A DNA stretch of 64,000 nt from Bryopsis sp. KO-2023 (taxonomy: Eukaryota > Chlorophyta > Ulvophyceae > Bryopsidales > Bryopsidaceae). Of this stretch, positions 25,601 through 35,076 are shown piece after piece (within the stretch, counting starts at the first letter, position 1; the number at the start of each line of letters is the position of its first letter). The DNA lies in assembly GCA_030272585.1 (NCBI GenBank), contig BSYQ01000002.1:5704001-5768000 (forward strand), read 5' to 3'. The translations under genes and the position numbers were made by a program. The notes under the pieces are model-generated. The model was not told the origin of the DNA. It saw only the letters and a program-made list of their open reading frames with translations, and made no database searches.

Positions 25601-26093
25601 GGGGTTTACAAGTTGAGCTAGTTTCAGTATAATATTTGAAATTCTCTTGTTTGAACTCATTCATTAGTGGTTTTCAAAGTTGTTGTTTGCGGGGGCTTGT
25701 GTCGGCGGTTTTTCACCAGTCACACTTCAAGGTTTTTTTTGGGTGTCGAACCTGGAGGTTGCTGGTCGGTGGGTGGTAGTAGAATGAATTAGAAACTGTC
25801 AAGGAAGGTTCTCTTATTTTTTTATGTGTTTGGACACCATGGCCCGGAACCGGTCGGTGAAAAGGTTGATGGGTTGTGTATTGAGTGAACAAAAGAGATC
25901 AGAAGACGAAAATTGTGATGTGATTTATGTTATATAAGTTAATGTTCGCATGTTAAGTGTTCCTGCCCCTCAGCCATAATTCAATTCAGAGACTCTTTCC
26001 TTCTGGGTTGCCTTATCCGCGACAGGTGACGTGTGAATTTCTATATGTCTTTTTTTTTTTTTTCCTCCCAAGAGAACAAGAGGGGCTTGCGCA
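25601..26093. other. Intergenic, no gene seen
   Basis: Contains the second copy of an 18-bp word (25904-25921) also found at 24908-24925, and a T14 run at 26049. Confidence 0.45.
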
Positions 26094-26891
26094 ATGCCCC
26101 CCCCCCCAGTTTACTTTGAAGTGCACAGGTCCGACACTTTTCCTGCCACAATGTTTCATTCAAAAATCGCGACCCTGGCAGGTGCAGCACATTTTCGGCC
26201 AGCTGGCATGCCCCTCCACCAAAACGCCGAAAACATTATGACGGCAATCATCCGCCTTTCCGACCTCCAGCCAACACCAGAGGGAATTTCGACATTTGGG
26301 GGTCGATTGACAACAAAAAAGAAAAAGAGACCCCACCGTCACTCTTCTACTGACATCAACTCCAGAAAAATTACGAAAACAAAGGGGTGGGCCACCCCTT
26401 TTTTCAGCTTCCACGAGGATCATTGGCGCACGACCACAGCCCGTAAAACTCCGCGTGACGCACGATCGAGTGGCAGAGATATGCACGAAACTTCCTTGGA
26501 CGTTCTAACTGGAAGTTCTTTTCCTATCTTTCGCGGCTGCTCTCTGGCCTTGTTACACGTACGTTTCCGGCAGCGTGAGGACGAGTCAGGGTCAGGGAGA
26601 GGGGGGGGTCTGCTGGTTATCTGTTTGCTGGTGCTGGGCGTTTTCACAGCTCCATTTTCGCTTGAAAATACCTATACACAGAGAGGTTGTGTGGAAAAGT
26701 TCATGCAGTTCTGTGATACCGTACCACTACCGCAGATACTGGAGCAAAAACACAAAAAAATTCTCGACTCGAGTTACTATATATACTACGTCGCTACTTG
26801 CGATAGCACCGGAATACCCACATGCAGTCTCACTGGAATGAACTTCAATTTCGCAGCGACTCTATTGAAAAACACACGCTGCGAACCATGA
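26094..26891 (+). CDS. 265-aa hypothetical protein, second longest ORF of the window
   Basis: An uninterrupted ATG-to-TGA frame. Residues 1-155 are basic and low in hydrophobics. Around residues 162-185 there is a hydrophobic span (GLLVICLLVLGVF), followed by a Cys-containing C-terminal part with six cysteines, including QRGCVEKFMQFCD, that would suit a secreted or luminal domain. The C-terminal ~95 residues could alone be a small secreted protein, with the upstream portion being leader or intron. The start lies next to a C-run and T14 tract, an unlikely place for a natural start codon. The family is not recognised. A chance frame in GC-rich DNA is possible. Confidence 0.35.
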   Translation: MPPPPVYFEVHRSDTFPATMFHSKIATLAGAAHFRPAGMPLHQNAENIMTAIIRLSDLQPTPEGISTFGGRLTTKKKKRPHRHSSTDINSRKITKTKGWATPFFSFHEDHWRTTTARKTPRDARSSGRDMHETSLDVLTGSSFPIFRGCSLALLHVRFRQREDESGSGRGGGLLVICLLVLGVFTAPFSLENTYTQRGCVEKFMQFCDTVPLPQILEQKHKKILDSSYYIYYVATCDSTGIPTCSLTGMNFNFAATLLKNTRCEP

Positions 26892-27457
26892 CTAGAAAAG
26901 AAAGATTTCGAAGCCTCGACTGGAAGTGCTTGAAACACAGAAGTCACCGCCTTATGCCCCAAGCCACGATCGTGACTCCGATCAATTGCTTACCTCTGGG
27001 TTGAAATTCCCTTCACACGAAAGTTTTGACCATACCCACACTTTCTTGTCGAGTTCAAGTTCCTTTTCTTTCTTGGTGTCTGCGACTGCCATGGATGCCA
27101 GTGAATTTTGTATCGACTCTTCGAAAAAAAAATATACATATATATATATAAAATAAAAAATTGTACCAATGCTTGTGGCTGATAGCTGTATCAAAAACGT
27201 ATACGACTGCCTCTTGCACAAGCCAGGTTTTCCAGGGGCGTGGAACACGCCCATCTCCAAAAGAAACACGACTGAAATGGCAGGTGCAGCCATTCACCTG
27301 CTGTGAGCTCCACAGCTGAGGTGCGAAAAACAGTTCGGGTCGGCAGGGGGGCGGGGGGCACGACTCGTTTCGGGAATGGTTTGCTTGTGGAGCACAAATG
27401 GGTCGGGTTCTGGTGTTGAGTTTTTCGGTACATGGCTTTTTTGGGGGCAGAATGAGC

Positions 27458-27580
27458 GTGGCGGTGCTATACCACGCTGAAGTTGGAACAGACCCGCTAT
27501 CTTTAACAAGGTGCATGCGCGTGTTGTCCTTGCGACTTAAACCCGAGTTTCCGGCGGGGGTTCAAATCCCTCCCGTCACA
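27458..27580 (+). ncRNA. tRNA-like sequence with abnormal or intron-bearing 5' half
   Basis: GTGGCGG (27458-27464) can pair with CCGTCAC (27573-27579) as a 7-bp acceptor stem with one G-U. A T arm GGGGG / TTCAAAT / CCCTC precedes the 3' strand, with an acceptable box B, and a T4 run follows. At 123 nt it is too long for a normal tRNA. A loop ACTTAAAC resembles a Leu(UAA) anticodon loop, but its stem does not close well. It could be a tRNA with an ectopic intron, a pseudogene or a chance match. Confidence 0.25.
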
Positions 27581-28224
27581 TTTTCATTGCCTTTCCTTTC
27601 CTTTCTCATTAAAATTTTCTCATTTACTTTTTGTTTCAAGTAGTCTCGGACTGACTTGAGCCAGTTGAGCCATTTGTTATGACGGTTACTACTTGGCGGC
27701 TGTTGCGATGTCTTTGACCTGGGTGGGTCGTCGGTTGGACTTTGGTGGTGCAAGTCTTTTCTTTTTTGTTTTCGTGGTTTGCCTGTTGTTTTTGTATTCG
27801 CATGGGTGCGCTAGGAACGGACTTCGCAGCGGCGGCGCTTTTTTTCGACCACCCATTCACACTCTGCTCTATTCTCCGCTGGGTGCTCAAGTGCAACAAC
27901 GCGTGATCTGTTGATAATCACGTTTTTCGGTGTTACACCACTGCCAGTGGATTCTGGTGGCTGCTTTTGCAGGGGTTTCTCCAAATTTTGAACAAAAAGG
28001 GGCTTGGTTGAGAAATCAAGCAAAATTTGGATTGGGAAATTCGGAAGCAACTGGAGCCGACGAGCAAGTAAACGATAACTTTGTGGAAGGTTGTTTGAGT
28101 GCCCTAGTAGCATAGGCGTAGCCGGGGGGGTCGGTGGGGGGGGGGTGTCTGACCCTCTCAAGAAAGTGTTGGTCGAGGAAGAAAAAAAATCTCTATCCCA
28201 GAAACGCACTTTTCAACAGGCGTT

Positions 28225-29019
28225 TTGATAGAATTCTTTTTTTGGGCACCCCAAGATTGTGACCCTGGCTGCTCGACCGCCCTAGCTAGGAGGAGGTGGT
28301 GTTCTTATCAATCCAATGCTTTACTGGATGGAGATGCATCTCATCGACTGTGTGTTCCTGTGAATATTCAGGGGAAAACCCACAAGCAACATTTTGAGAC
28401 GCTATGGATGAATGGGATGTTTTCTTGTGCAACACCCACCACACAAATGAAACTTAGTTCATGACGATGCTTGTGAATTCAGGGATCAACGGCATTGTGT
28501 TTTATAAAGTGGAGGGAGGGAACTGGTCGAATTTGAGAATCAGAGTTTCATGAAAGAAGGTGAGCTGTTGAGATCATTGACTGATGAGGGTTCAGGGAAA
28601 ACTCTCATTGGTAGAGAAACCAAGCCAATCGAATCAATGGAGGAAATTAAGCAGCATTGTGGCTGGGAAGAGACATGTATATGTGTTGGAGCACACAGAG
28701 GTAAGGAATTCCCCCCCCCCCCCAAATTGAAATGTAAATGATGAGAAGAAAACTCTCCCAAATTGGTGGCTGATTCGAGAATGTGGTGCTGTTTTGGGGC
28801 AAATATGTTGCAGTTGATGTATGAAATAAACCTTTGTTCTCTCAAATAAGTGATAAGATACAACGATTCGTGAAGGTGCCCAGATGTGGTTGTACTTCAT
28901 GTAAAATAAATGTGGAAATTGAGTCCCCCATTGGTCCATGCATTTTGTCCCGTTATGGCTTGATTTTGTTCAATACAAAATCTGGAAAGCGGGAAAATGA
29001 GGTAATCAAGTTGCCATAA
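28225..29019 (+). pseudogene. Fragmentary plus-strand coding region, unknown protein
   Basis: Three neighbouring frames have clear protein composition. About 28246-28464 contains WCSYQSNALLDGDASHRL and ends in TGA. About 28512-28701 (GRELVEFENQSFMKEGELL onward) runs to a GTAAGG donor. About 28846-29019 has a CGCTSC motif (two close Cys pairs) and ends in TAA. The phases of the obvious splice sites do not join all three, so either exons are missing or this is a broken gene or transposon ORF. Not recognised. The spaced cysteines could bind a metal, but that is speculative. Confidence 0.3.
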
Positions 29020-29509
29020 CAGTGCCAGAAAGAAAGGAACGCCGTTATCAGAACACCGTTATTATCCATCACGCTGTAATGTGTCTGCTGGAACCTACAT
29101 TCTATCGAACAGGCTTTTGAGTGGAGCACAATAAAATCACCAAAACACGAAAACAAACAACCATTGAATTACATATACCGAAAACACAACACGCAGAGAC
29201 GAAACGGGAGCCGCTCACTTTTGGGGAGGGTACGGTAGCTTTCGTTTGGGGGCAAAACAGCATAGTATGACGGCATCGCAACGAGCACTTTCAGCTCATA
29301 CGCCCCCCAGCCGAATTGCTGCAGGCTGTACTCCGCACTACACGTGTTCCACCGGAAGACGGTCTGGAAGCCGGTCCGGAAGCGGGACAAGCAGTACCCC
29401 CCCAACCACGGATATAACCTCTGACCGTGCGCAATCGGCGCTGGCTTGAAACTCTTTCGACTCGTCTCTTTTCAGATTTTCAGTTACTTTCCGAACTCGT
29501 GTCGCCACC

Positions 29510-30987
29510 ATGAAGTGCGCTATCTTCGCCGTTGCATGCCTTATCTTGGCCGGTCCAGCTTTCGCAGGTGAGCTTTCCCGCGTTTTGTTTCGTCGCTCCG
29601 TTACTCTCTTGGGAGGAACTGCGTATCGAACTCACGGAGCTGACCTCATTTTTCCTGTTGCTTTCCCCAACAGGCCGGTCCCTGATGACCGACGGTGGTA
29701 TAGCTGAAACTCAGTGCAGCACCTTCGCTTCCGTTTCGTTCATTCTCAAGCACGGTACCTGCGAGGCCTCCGCCAGCGCAAACTGCGAAGTGAGCTTTTT
29801 GCGCTGTTTTTTTTTTCCCGAAGCTGTACGGTGACGTTCTTTAAAAAAACCACCAGACGGGAAGGAAATTCTTACTAATGCTGTCACGTGCAGGCACAAG
29901 CTATTACCCAAACGACGATCGAGTCCGCGGTGGAAACTATCTTCACTCAAGATATGTGCGACCCAGCCGTGGTTACCGCCCAGTCGGAAGCCATAGCTAA
30001 AGCTTTCGCTTCTGTCTATGCTGATTCGCTCAGCGCCGCCAAGTGCTCAGCCAACTCGCAAGGATTTGGTTGTGCTTTTTCCGTCTCCAAAGGAGATTCC
30101 CACGCCGTTTCACTCGCGAGCGCTTTCGCTAAGGCGGTGGCGGCTGCGTTCGGTCCTGACACGAGCGCGATTTGCACGGCGGACCTGGAAGCGATCGCTG
30201 TTGGTCTGGCGGAAGCTTCGGCTCTGGCTTTGGGCCAGTCTTGTATCTCTGGCGATGGGAGTAGCGTCAGTTTTCAGTCCCGCTTTGTGGCGGCCACCAG
30301 CACTCTGATCGCGAAAGCTTTCGCGCTGGCCAGTGCCGAAGTGTGCGAAAACGCTGGTGAGTCGAAGCATCGTATTAGTTCAAACTTTTGTCACGCTCTG
30401 GTGTGTTTCGTGCTTTTTTTTGCACGGTTTTTTGCGGAATTCAAAGTAGGGGCGGCGCGGTGTGGTATCAAAAATCTTCCCTGTAAATGCTGTACGTTTT
30501 CTATCCAAAACTGACAATTTAAAGAACAATTGAAAACCACATGTTGCTGGGTCCAACAGACTTGAGCGCTTCCTCCAAATGCAAGGCTTTGGTGACTGGA
30601 AGCTCGGAATCCGTCGACACCACCACGAACAACCCTTTGAGCATCACCGGCTCCACTGGCAGCGGAACCAGCTCCGGATTCAACACTGGCTTCTCCAGGG
30701 CTGAAAAGAAGAAGTTCTGCGAGGATTTGGACACCTTCAGCTGCTGCTTCAACACGTCTAGGTAAACACACACCTCCTCCGCGCTTTTTTGAATGAACAC
30801 GTTGTGGAAACCTTTCCGTCTGCCGTAGTGAAGGTATGATGCTCGCAGCGGTGTTTTCTAAACGCGGTGTTTTGGGCATTTTTGCAGTTGCGCCGCCAAG
30901 GGTCTTGTGATTCTGGGGGAGGTTGGCCCGGCTAGAATCGTTCGGAAAACCGTCGGTGGTAGCCGCAAGGAATGTTTCTGTCACTGA
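29510..30987 (+). CDS. Secreted Ala- and Cys-rich protein, 312 aa, five exons
   Basis: Exons by splice signals and phase: 29510-29567, 29674-29789, 29894-30356, 30560-30761, 30888-30987 (939 nt in total, stop TGA 30985-30987). Introns are 104-203 bp with GTGAGY or GTAAAC donors and CAG acceptors. The ATG sits in a textbook Kozak context (GCCACCATGA). Residues 1-19 form a signal peptide (MKCAIFAVACLILAGPAFA, cleavage expected after AFA). The mature protein carries about sixteen cysteines spread along its length. Residues 59-212 are strikingly Ala/Ser-rich helices with repeated KAFA/SAFAKA-type words (IAKAFASVYADSLSAAKC, LASAFAKAVAAAF, LIAKAFALASAEVC). A Ser/Thr/Gly-rich linker (about 225-255) and a Cys-rich tail ending ECFCH follow. 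Likely an extracellular or cell-wall disulphide-bonded protein. I know no named family for it. Confidence 0.85.
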
Positions 30988-31034
30988 TCAGTCGAGGAGG
31001 GGAACTTTTTTCGAGAGAACCAAGCTCCACAACG

Positions 31035-31110
31035 AATAAATACGAAATTCTGGGAAACATTCATCTTCTGGACAAAATTCTGAATTTCAATAAAGTTTAG
31101 TATGAATAAA
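31035..31110 (+). terminator. Polyadenylation signals of the secreted-protein gene
   Basis: AATAAA occurs at 31035-31040, 31089-31094 and 31105-31110, 48-125 bp after the stop codon, in an AT-rich 3' region. Confidence 0.6.
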
Positions 31111-31784
31111 AGTTTCTGCTAGAAAGAATTAACATTGCAGTTTTCTGTGATGAGGTCAGATCAGGTGTCCAGGATTACAGGGGGTTGTGATTTTCTTTTT
31201 TTGAGGTTTTGATTCGATAACGATATATTACTCCATGTGATGTTCTTCTTACGTTTTTCTTCTTATGGTTTTTTTCTCGTGATTCAAACATTCTCGGATG
31301 TAATCTTGAAAATGCCAGTCTATATATATTGCACCTGTTCTGATCTGTTTTCTAGACTTTTTGCCAGGATACTCCCCCCCCCCCCTTCTATGGTTCAAAT
31401 ATATCAAGGGTTCTGGGACCCCTCCAGTTTTCTCTTTGTTTCTTTGGGTGGCCCGAAACCCTTTTCTCCTCACCTTCTTCTGTTTGAATAAATAGCACGG
31501 CGACTCCTGACCTTAATGATTTGAATTATCGCCAGTCTTTTTCTGGGCTGCTATCTGCACCAGAGACGAAGTGTTATAAACAAGGTCCAGTGTCCATACT
31601 CTCTGCGATGGTATTCGAGTTTGTGTGGGGCTTGTAGCTTGGTTTAGCAGCCTAATCCAATCGCCCGATTTATAGGTTCTGTTTCTCTTCGTCGGTCCAT
31701 TGCCACAACAGCATGGCTTTTTTTTTTTCGGATCAAATATTTTACCCTTGCTCCGACGTCGGAATGTTTCGCCGCTTCCAAACC

Positions 31785-31965
31785 CGCTTCCATCGTGGTT
31801 CCATCCTCCGCTTCCATGGAACAAAGAGTGCAAACGTGCGTTTCCATGGAAGCGATTCTGTGTTTCCATGGAACTGAGAATGGAAGCGCGATGGAAGCAT
31901 GGGTTCCAACGCGTTTCCACACTCGGTTCCATGGAAACGAGTCGGAATCAGGTTTGGAAACGTCC
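31785..31965. repeat. Left TTCCATGGAA palindrome array
   Basis: Exact 10-bp palindromes TTCCATGGAA at 31812-31821, 31842-31851, 31864-31873 and 31927-31936. They are extended by flanking G/C to GTTTCCATGGAAGC-like words, with further half-sites TTCCA and TGGAA between them. Confidence 0.85.
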
Positions 31966-32026
31966 GCTGGCGGCGCGATATCGCGATATCGATGACGATT
32001 GCGTTTAATTATCGACAAAAAATAGA

Positions 32027-32096
32027 TGGGCCGCCAGGATTCGAACCTGACGAAACTCATATCCAGAACCCATTCCAAGGGGAGTCTTGCGCCCCA
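32027..32096 (-). tRNA. tRNA-like gene or pseudogene, possibly Ile(GAT)
   Basis: Minus-strand 70-nt unit. The acceptor strands TGGGGCG (32096-32090) and CGGCCCA (32033-32027) pair at six of seven positions. A good T arm TCAGG/TTCGAAT/CCTGG contains a perfect box B (GGTTCGAATCC). A weak five-pair anticodon stem (three G-U) encloses loop TGGATAT, giving anticodon GAT but with G instead of the universal U33. The D arm does not form properly. A T6 run 4 nt downstream would stop RNA polymerase III. The evidence favours a degenerate tRNA or tRNA-derived promoter rather than a working tRNA. Confidence 0.35.
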
Positions 32097-32098
32097 AT

Positions 32099-32335
32099 AT
32101 GTTTCCTTGCACTATATGCGGGAAACAGTTCGAACGTCTAACTGGCCTAGGTCGCCACAGGCAACACTGTGGCGATTTCTGTCTAGTAGACCAGGCGGCA
32201 CCAACAGCAACAGCACCACCAGCAGCAGCACCCCCCCCCCACCACCTAGACGAGAATAACCCAGTACATGACACACCAAACTACCCTCTTGATCATGGCA
32301 GCACCCTTGACCCTGACATTGGCTTTACAACTTAA
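32099..32335 (+). CDS. Small C2H2-type zinc-finger ORF (78 aa)
   Basis: The ATG at 32099 opens a frame that immediately encodes a zinc finger: FPCTICGKQFERLTGLGRHR followed by QHC, that is Cys-x2-Cys-x12-His-x3-4 with Cys as the last ligand (or a C2HC variant). The rest (about residues 35-78) is a low-complexity Ala/Pro/Thr linker and a short acidic tail. Zinc fingers of this kind head many transposases and regulators. The start codon lies only 3 bp from the 5' end of the divergent tRNA-like sequence. It may be one exon of a larger protein, since no other domain follows in frame. Confidence 0.5.
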   Translation: MFPCTICGKQFERLTGLGRHRQHCGDFCLVDQAAPTATAPPAAAPPPHHLDENNPVHDTPNYPLDHGSTLDPDIGFTT

Positions 32336-32643
32336 TGGCAGTCCACTCTCCATTGTAAGTGTGCTTGACACTGACAGGTTTAGCAAACACCCCCACGATG
32401 CGGTGCAAATCGGTCATTCGATCGTGATAAAACTCAACAGTCAAGAACAAATGATTGTTGATATAGTACTTGTCCTGCAAAACACCACGGCAAATAAAGC
32501 ACAAAACAGAAACCTCAAACGAACAGAAAAATAAATGGCATGTCTCGAACAAGGCAAAAAAAAGTTTATATACATATCTATAAAGAACACCTGTTTTTTA
32601 TTCCGACTTTCTTTCCTGGAGACATAGTGCAATACATTAAAAA

Positions 32644-32651
<8 letters not shown>

Positions 32652-32739
<88 letters not shown>
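32652..32739. repeat. (AT)n microsatellite, about 44 repeats
   Basis: Uninterrupted AT dinucleotides follow an A12 run. The IYIY-type frames through it are artefacts. Confidence 0.95.
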
Positions 32740-32741
<2 letters not shown>

Positions 32742-32748
32742 TGCATAT

Positions 32749-33264
32749 ATGCACATGTACATAAAGAAACCCTGGTCTCTTTCTGACCAAACATATTCTG
32801 TACTGGAGAAGCAGTGCAATACATTTTTGAAGGTGAACCCTTTTCTGGAGAATGGTAAAAATCGCAATTTTATGCTGTGCGTGTCAAAAGATGGTTCTCT
32901 TAATCAAAGAATCAGTATGACAATCAGTATTAATATTACTAATAATAAAATTTGTCCTCTCATTGAGTGGGGAGTGCAAAACATACATCTTCTTTCCACC
33001 CCAGAGGAAATCCTTTTTGGTAAGGCCCTTTTTCTGTCGTTCCTCCATTGCCTATCGTCACAATGGGCAGCTCATGTAAATATCTGTAATGACAAAAACC
33101 AAATTTATTTTTCAATTACTGAACCCAATTTTTTATTTATAGTTGACGGTACACGAGGTGTACAGACATTTGCGAAAAACAAAAAAACAAATGATAGAAT
33201 TTTACCAGGGAAATACTCGTTCTTACAAGTTGAATGGAAAAAAACAGATGACTTACAAGATTGA
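32749..33264 (+). CDS. 171-aa hypothetical ORF inside the candidate element
   Basis: An ATG-to-TGA frame, 171 codons, in AT-rich sequence where such length is unusual. The composition is protein-like, with balanced hydrophobics (about residues 85-120: ILFGKALFLSFLHCLSSQW) and no low-complexity runs. It contains seven Cys but no motif I recognise. The 3' end overlaps a minus-strand frame (33105-33656), so only one of the two can be the true coding strand there. It begins directly after the (AT)n tract, which could supply an AT-rich promoter. Confidence 0.4.
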   Translation: MHMYIKKPWSLSDQTYSVLEKQCNTFLKVNPFLENGKNRNFMLCVSKDGSLNQRISMTISINITNNKICPLIEWGVQNIHLLSTPEEILFGKALFLSFLHCLSSQWAAHVNICNDKNQIYFSITEPNFLFIVDGTRGVQTFAKNKKTNDRILPGKYSFLQVEWKKTDDLQD

Positions 33265-33720
33265 CCAGTATTCACCATCCAGAGCAATTTTCCAGGCTTC
33301 GAAATCTTTCTGAATTGGCACCCATCGACATGCGATTTTGCACCATTCATTGTATCGAACCTGAGCCTGCATTTTTCCCAAACAGAAAATGTTGTAAATC
33401 GGTATCCATTCCTCGTTTTTTCCCTTTGATACGAAAACTCTCTTTGACAAAGATTTTCTACACACATTCCACAATCAAGATCATATCCCTTTATATGGAC
33501 TGTGTATTTCTGACATATGGAGGAATTATGGGCTTTTTTTCCTTTTTTTTTTCTTTCGTCGAATTGAAAATCGAACGTGATAAAGGGTTTGCCATGTTGC
33601 AAAGCTATCATAAATTTCTCCCTCTTGAGGTTTGACTTTTCCAGGCTTGTCTGCAAACTGGAACCATGAAATAGTCCAGTGCATCGTCCAAAATCTTTGA
33701 AGTCATATTTCGTGGCTCAA
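33260..33720 (-). pseudogene. Frameshifted minus-strand coding region
   Basis: Two minus-strand frames read like one protein split at the A10 run at 33542-33551. Upstream of the run, one frame gives FADKPGKVKPQEGEIYDSF and continues to RRKKK. Downstream, another gives a Cys-rich stretch (YDLDCGMCVENLCQREF). A third frame then carries EWCKIACRWVPIQKDFEAW up to a stop at 33253. A polymerase slip or decay at the A-run would explain the switch. The PxEGxxYDSF pattern followed by a basic cluster is loosely reminiscent of FAR1/MULE-type DNA-binding regions, but I do not assert homology. Confidence 0.3.
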
Positions 33721-34304
33721 AGTCAATCGGCTCTCTCTGTATATACAAGGCAAAACAATAAAAAAAATTGAACAATACTATGCTGAAAAAAAAAAGCTGA
33801 AAACAGTGCCTCAAAAATACTGCCATTGCAACCAAAATACATCACTACCCAGATAAACGGGGCTTGACAAAAGAAACAGAAGCATTCTGCACTTGCCTGC
33901 ATCTGAACTGGGCTCTCACATACTCCCTTATCACAACCGGGCTTGCTATGGAATGATAGAATATTCTCTGTTTTCACCATTGCTTCATCAGTTTCCTTCT
34001 TTTTTCCACACTGAGAAACCAGATGCACTCCCCTTCCGATCCATGGACTCGAAGCCCAGCGCGACACTGTTGAATAACCGATAGGCGAAGTCGTCCTCGG
34101 TTTTTGCTTGGGGCGCTTGGGTCCCTCAGAACGGCGGCGCCATCGAACTGCCGAGACTGCGACACCCAGAGGGACTGCTCGCGATGCCCACAGTATTCTG
34201 TGCGGAACTGCCACCACTCGAATTTCTGACCAGAAATGAGGTTGCGTGCACAAGTTGAAATCAAAGAAAGGTGTCGTATTTTTAAAACAAAGAAAAGCTG
34301 TTTT

Positions 34305-34495
34305 TGACTGGAGCGTTTCCACGGAATCGAATTTGGAAATGGAGCGCTTCCGTGGAAGCGTGTGGGGAACTGGCACGCTTCCGTGGAAGAGGATTTGGAA
34401 CTGGCACGCTTCCATGGAGACGGTTGGAAGCGCCTCGTTTCCATGGAAGCCCAATGGAAACGCTGGTTCCACCCTCGTTTCCACGGAAACGACGG
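34305..34495. repeat. Right TTCCRYGGAA palindrome array (inverted partner)
   Basis: Repeated words GTTTCCACGGAATC, GCTTCCGTGGAAGC, GCTTCCATGGAGAC, GTTTCCATGGAAGC (palindrome 34439-34448) and GTTTCCACGGAAAC. It is the mirror counterpart of the left array. All frames through it repeat SME/FHG/PWK-type tripeptides as a by-product. Confidence 0.85.
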
Positions 34496-34614
34496 CATCA
34501 AACATTCCGACGAAGTGGGCAATCAGTATGGCGAACATCGCTGACCTTCAGCGGCCCGCAGAGAAAGTGTCATATCCTCAACAATGTGGTAAGCTCGACC
34601 TTCCCTGCAAGAAT

Positions 34615-34740
34615 GGGGAGGGACCATACCTCAAAAAACAGCGCATTCCTACTGGGCAAAGAACGGTAAACCTTTTGTACTTTCAGGCAAGTCAGGTGCC
34701 CAGTTGGAATGTGCTGTTTTTCGAGGTATGGTCCCTCCCC
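34615..34740. ncRNA. Long inverted repeat / hairpin with 43-bp arms
   Basis: Arms 34615-34657 and 34698-34740 are reverse complements with only three mismatches (A/G, G/A and T/A), separated by a 40-nt loop. The outer arm starts GGGGAGGGACCATACCTC. A transcript would fold into a strong hairpin like a microRNA precursor, and as DNA it resembles a small foldback element. It lies about 340 bp upstream of the phosphatase start codon. Which interpretation holds cannot be decided here. Confidence 0.6.
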
Positions 34741-35076
34741 CCCCTCCCATTGGTCCGTACTTTCCCCTCGCAAGAAAGCCATTGCGATAAGTACCTTTCG
34801 TACAGGAACTCCGACCGTCCAGCGCCACAAGTTCGTTTTCTGTTCGACAAACGTCTTGATCCACGTGATATTTTCGTTCACTCAAGAAGCGCGTCGGACC
34901 CTTTCCCACGAGAGACATTTTCGTTGTTTTGAATTCAGACTTCTGGGAGATAACTGTTGGCGCGCAGTCAGGAAAAGCTTGACGACCCGTTTGCAAAACC
35001 ACTGTTTCACGAGTTTCGGCTGAATAAACCACCGTGACATAAAATCTGCTTCCGCAACGAGAAAAAGGAGGAAAAC

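Larger units (their letters stand above)
31757..34512. mobile_element. Candidate 2.75-kb element bounded by inverted palindrome arrays
   Basis: The left end carries CGTCGGAATGTTT (31757-31769) followed by an array of TTCCATGGAA-type palindromes. The right end carries the array in mirror order followed by AAACATTCCGACG (34500-34512), the exact reverse complement of the left word. Between them are a tRNA-like sequence, a zinc-finger ORF, an (AT)n tract, a 171-codon plus-strand ORF and a frameshifted minus-strand coding region. The arrangement suggests a transposon with palindromic subterminal repeats. No target-site duplication could be fixed, and no transposase motif is certain, so the element status is inference. 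Confidence 0.4.

Noticed and set aside
27055-27516. 153-codon minus-strand ORF
   Set aside because: Pro/Ser/Cys-rich low-order composition, overlaps competing frames, no motif or splice support.
30391-30984. 197-codon minus-strand ORF
   Set aside because: Antisense shadow of the secreted-protein gene, whose exons have matching splice sites, phase, signal peptide and Kozak context.
32441-32824. IYIY-rich ORFs through the AT repeat
   Set aside because: Pure products of the (AT)n microsatellite.
33723-34538. 271-codon minus-strand ORF (longest in the window)
   Set aside because: It spans the right palindrome array, whose repeats lack stops in most frames, and poly-T-derived Phe runs. No domain and no consistent composition.
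34246-34932. 228-codon plus-strand ORF ahead of the phosphatase
   Set aside because: Runs through the palindrome array and both hairpin arms; translation is repeat-derived and no splice site links it to the phosphatase exon.
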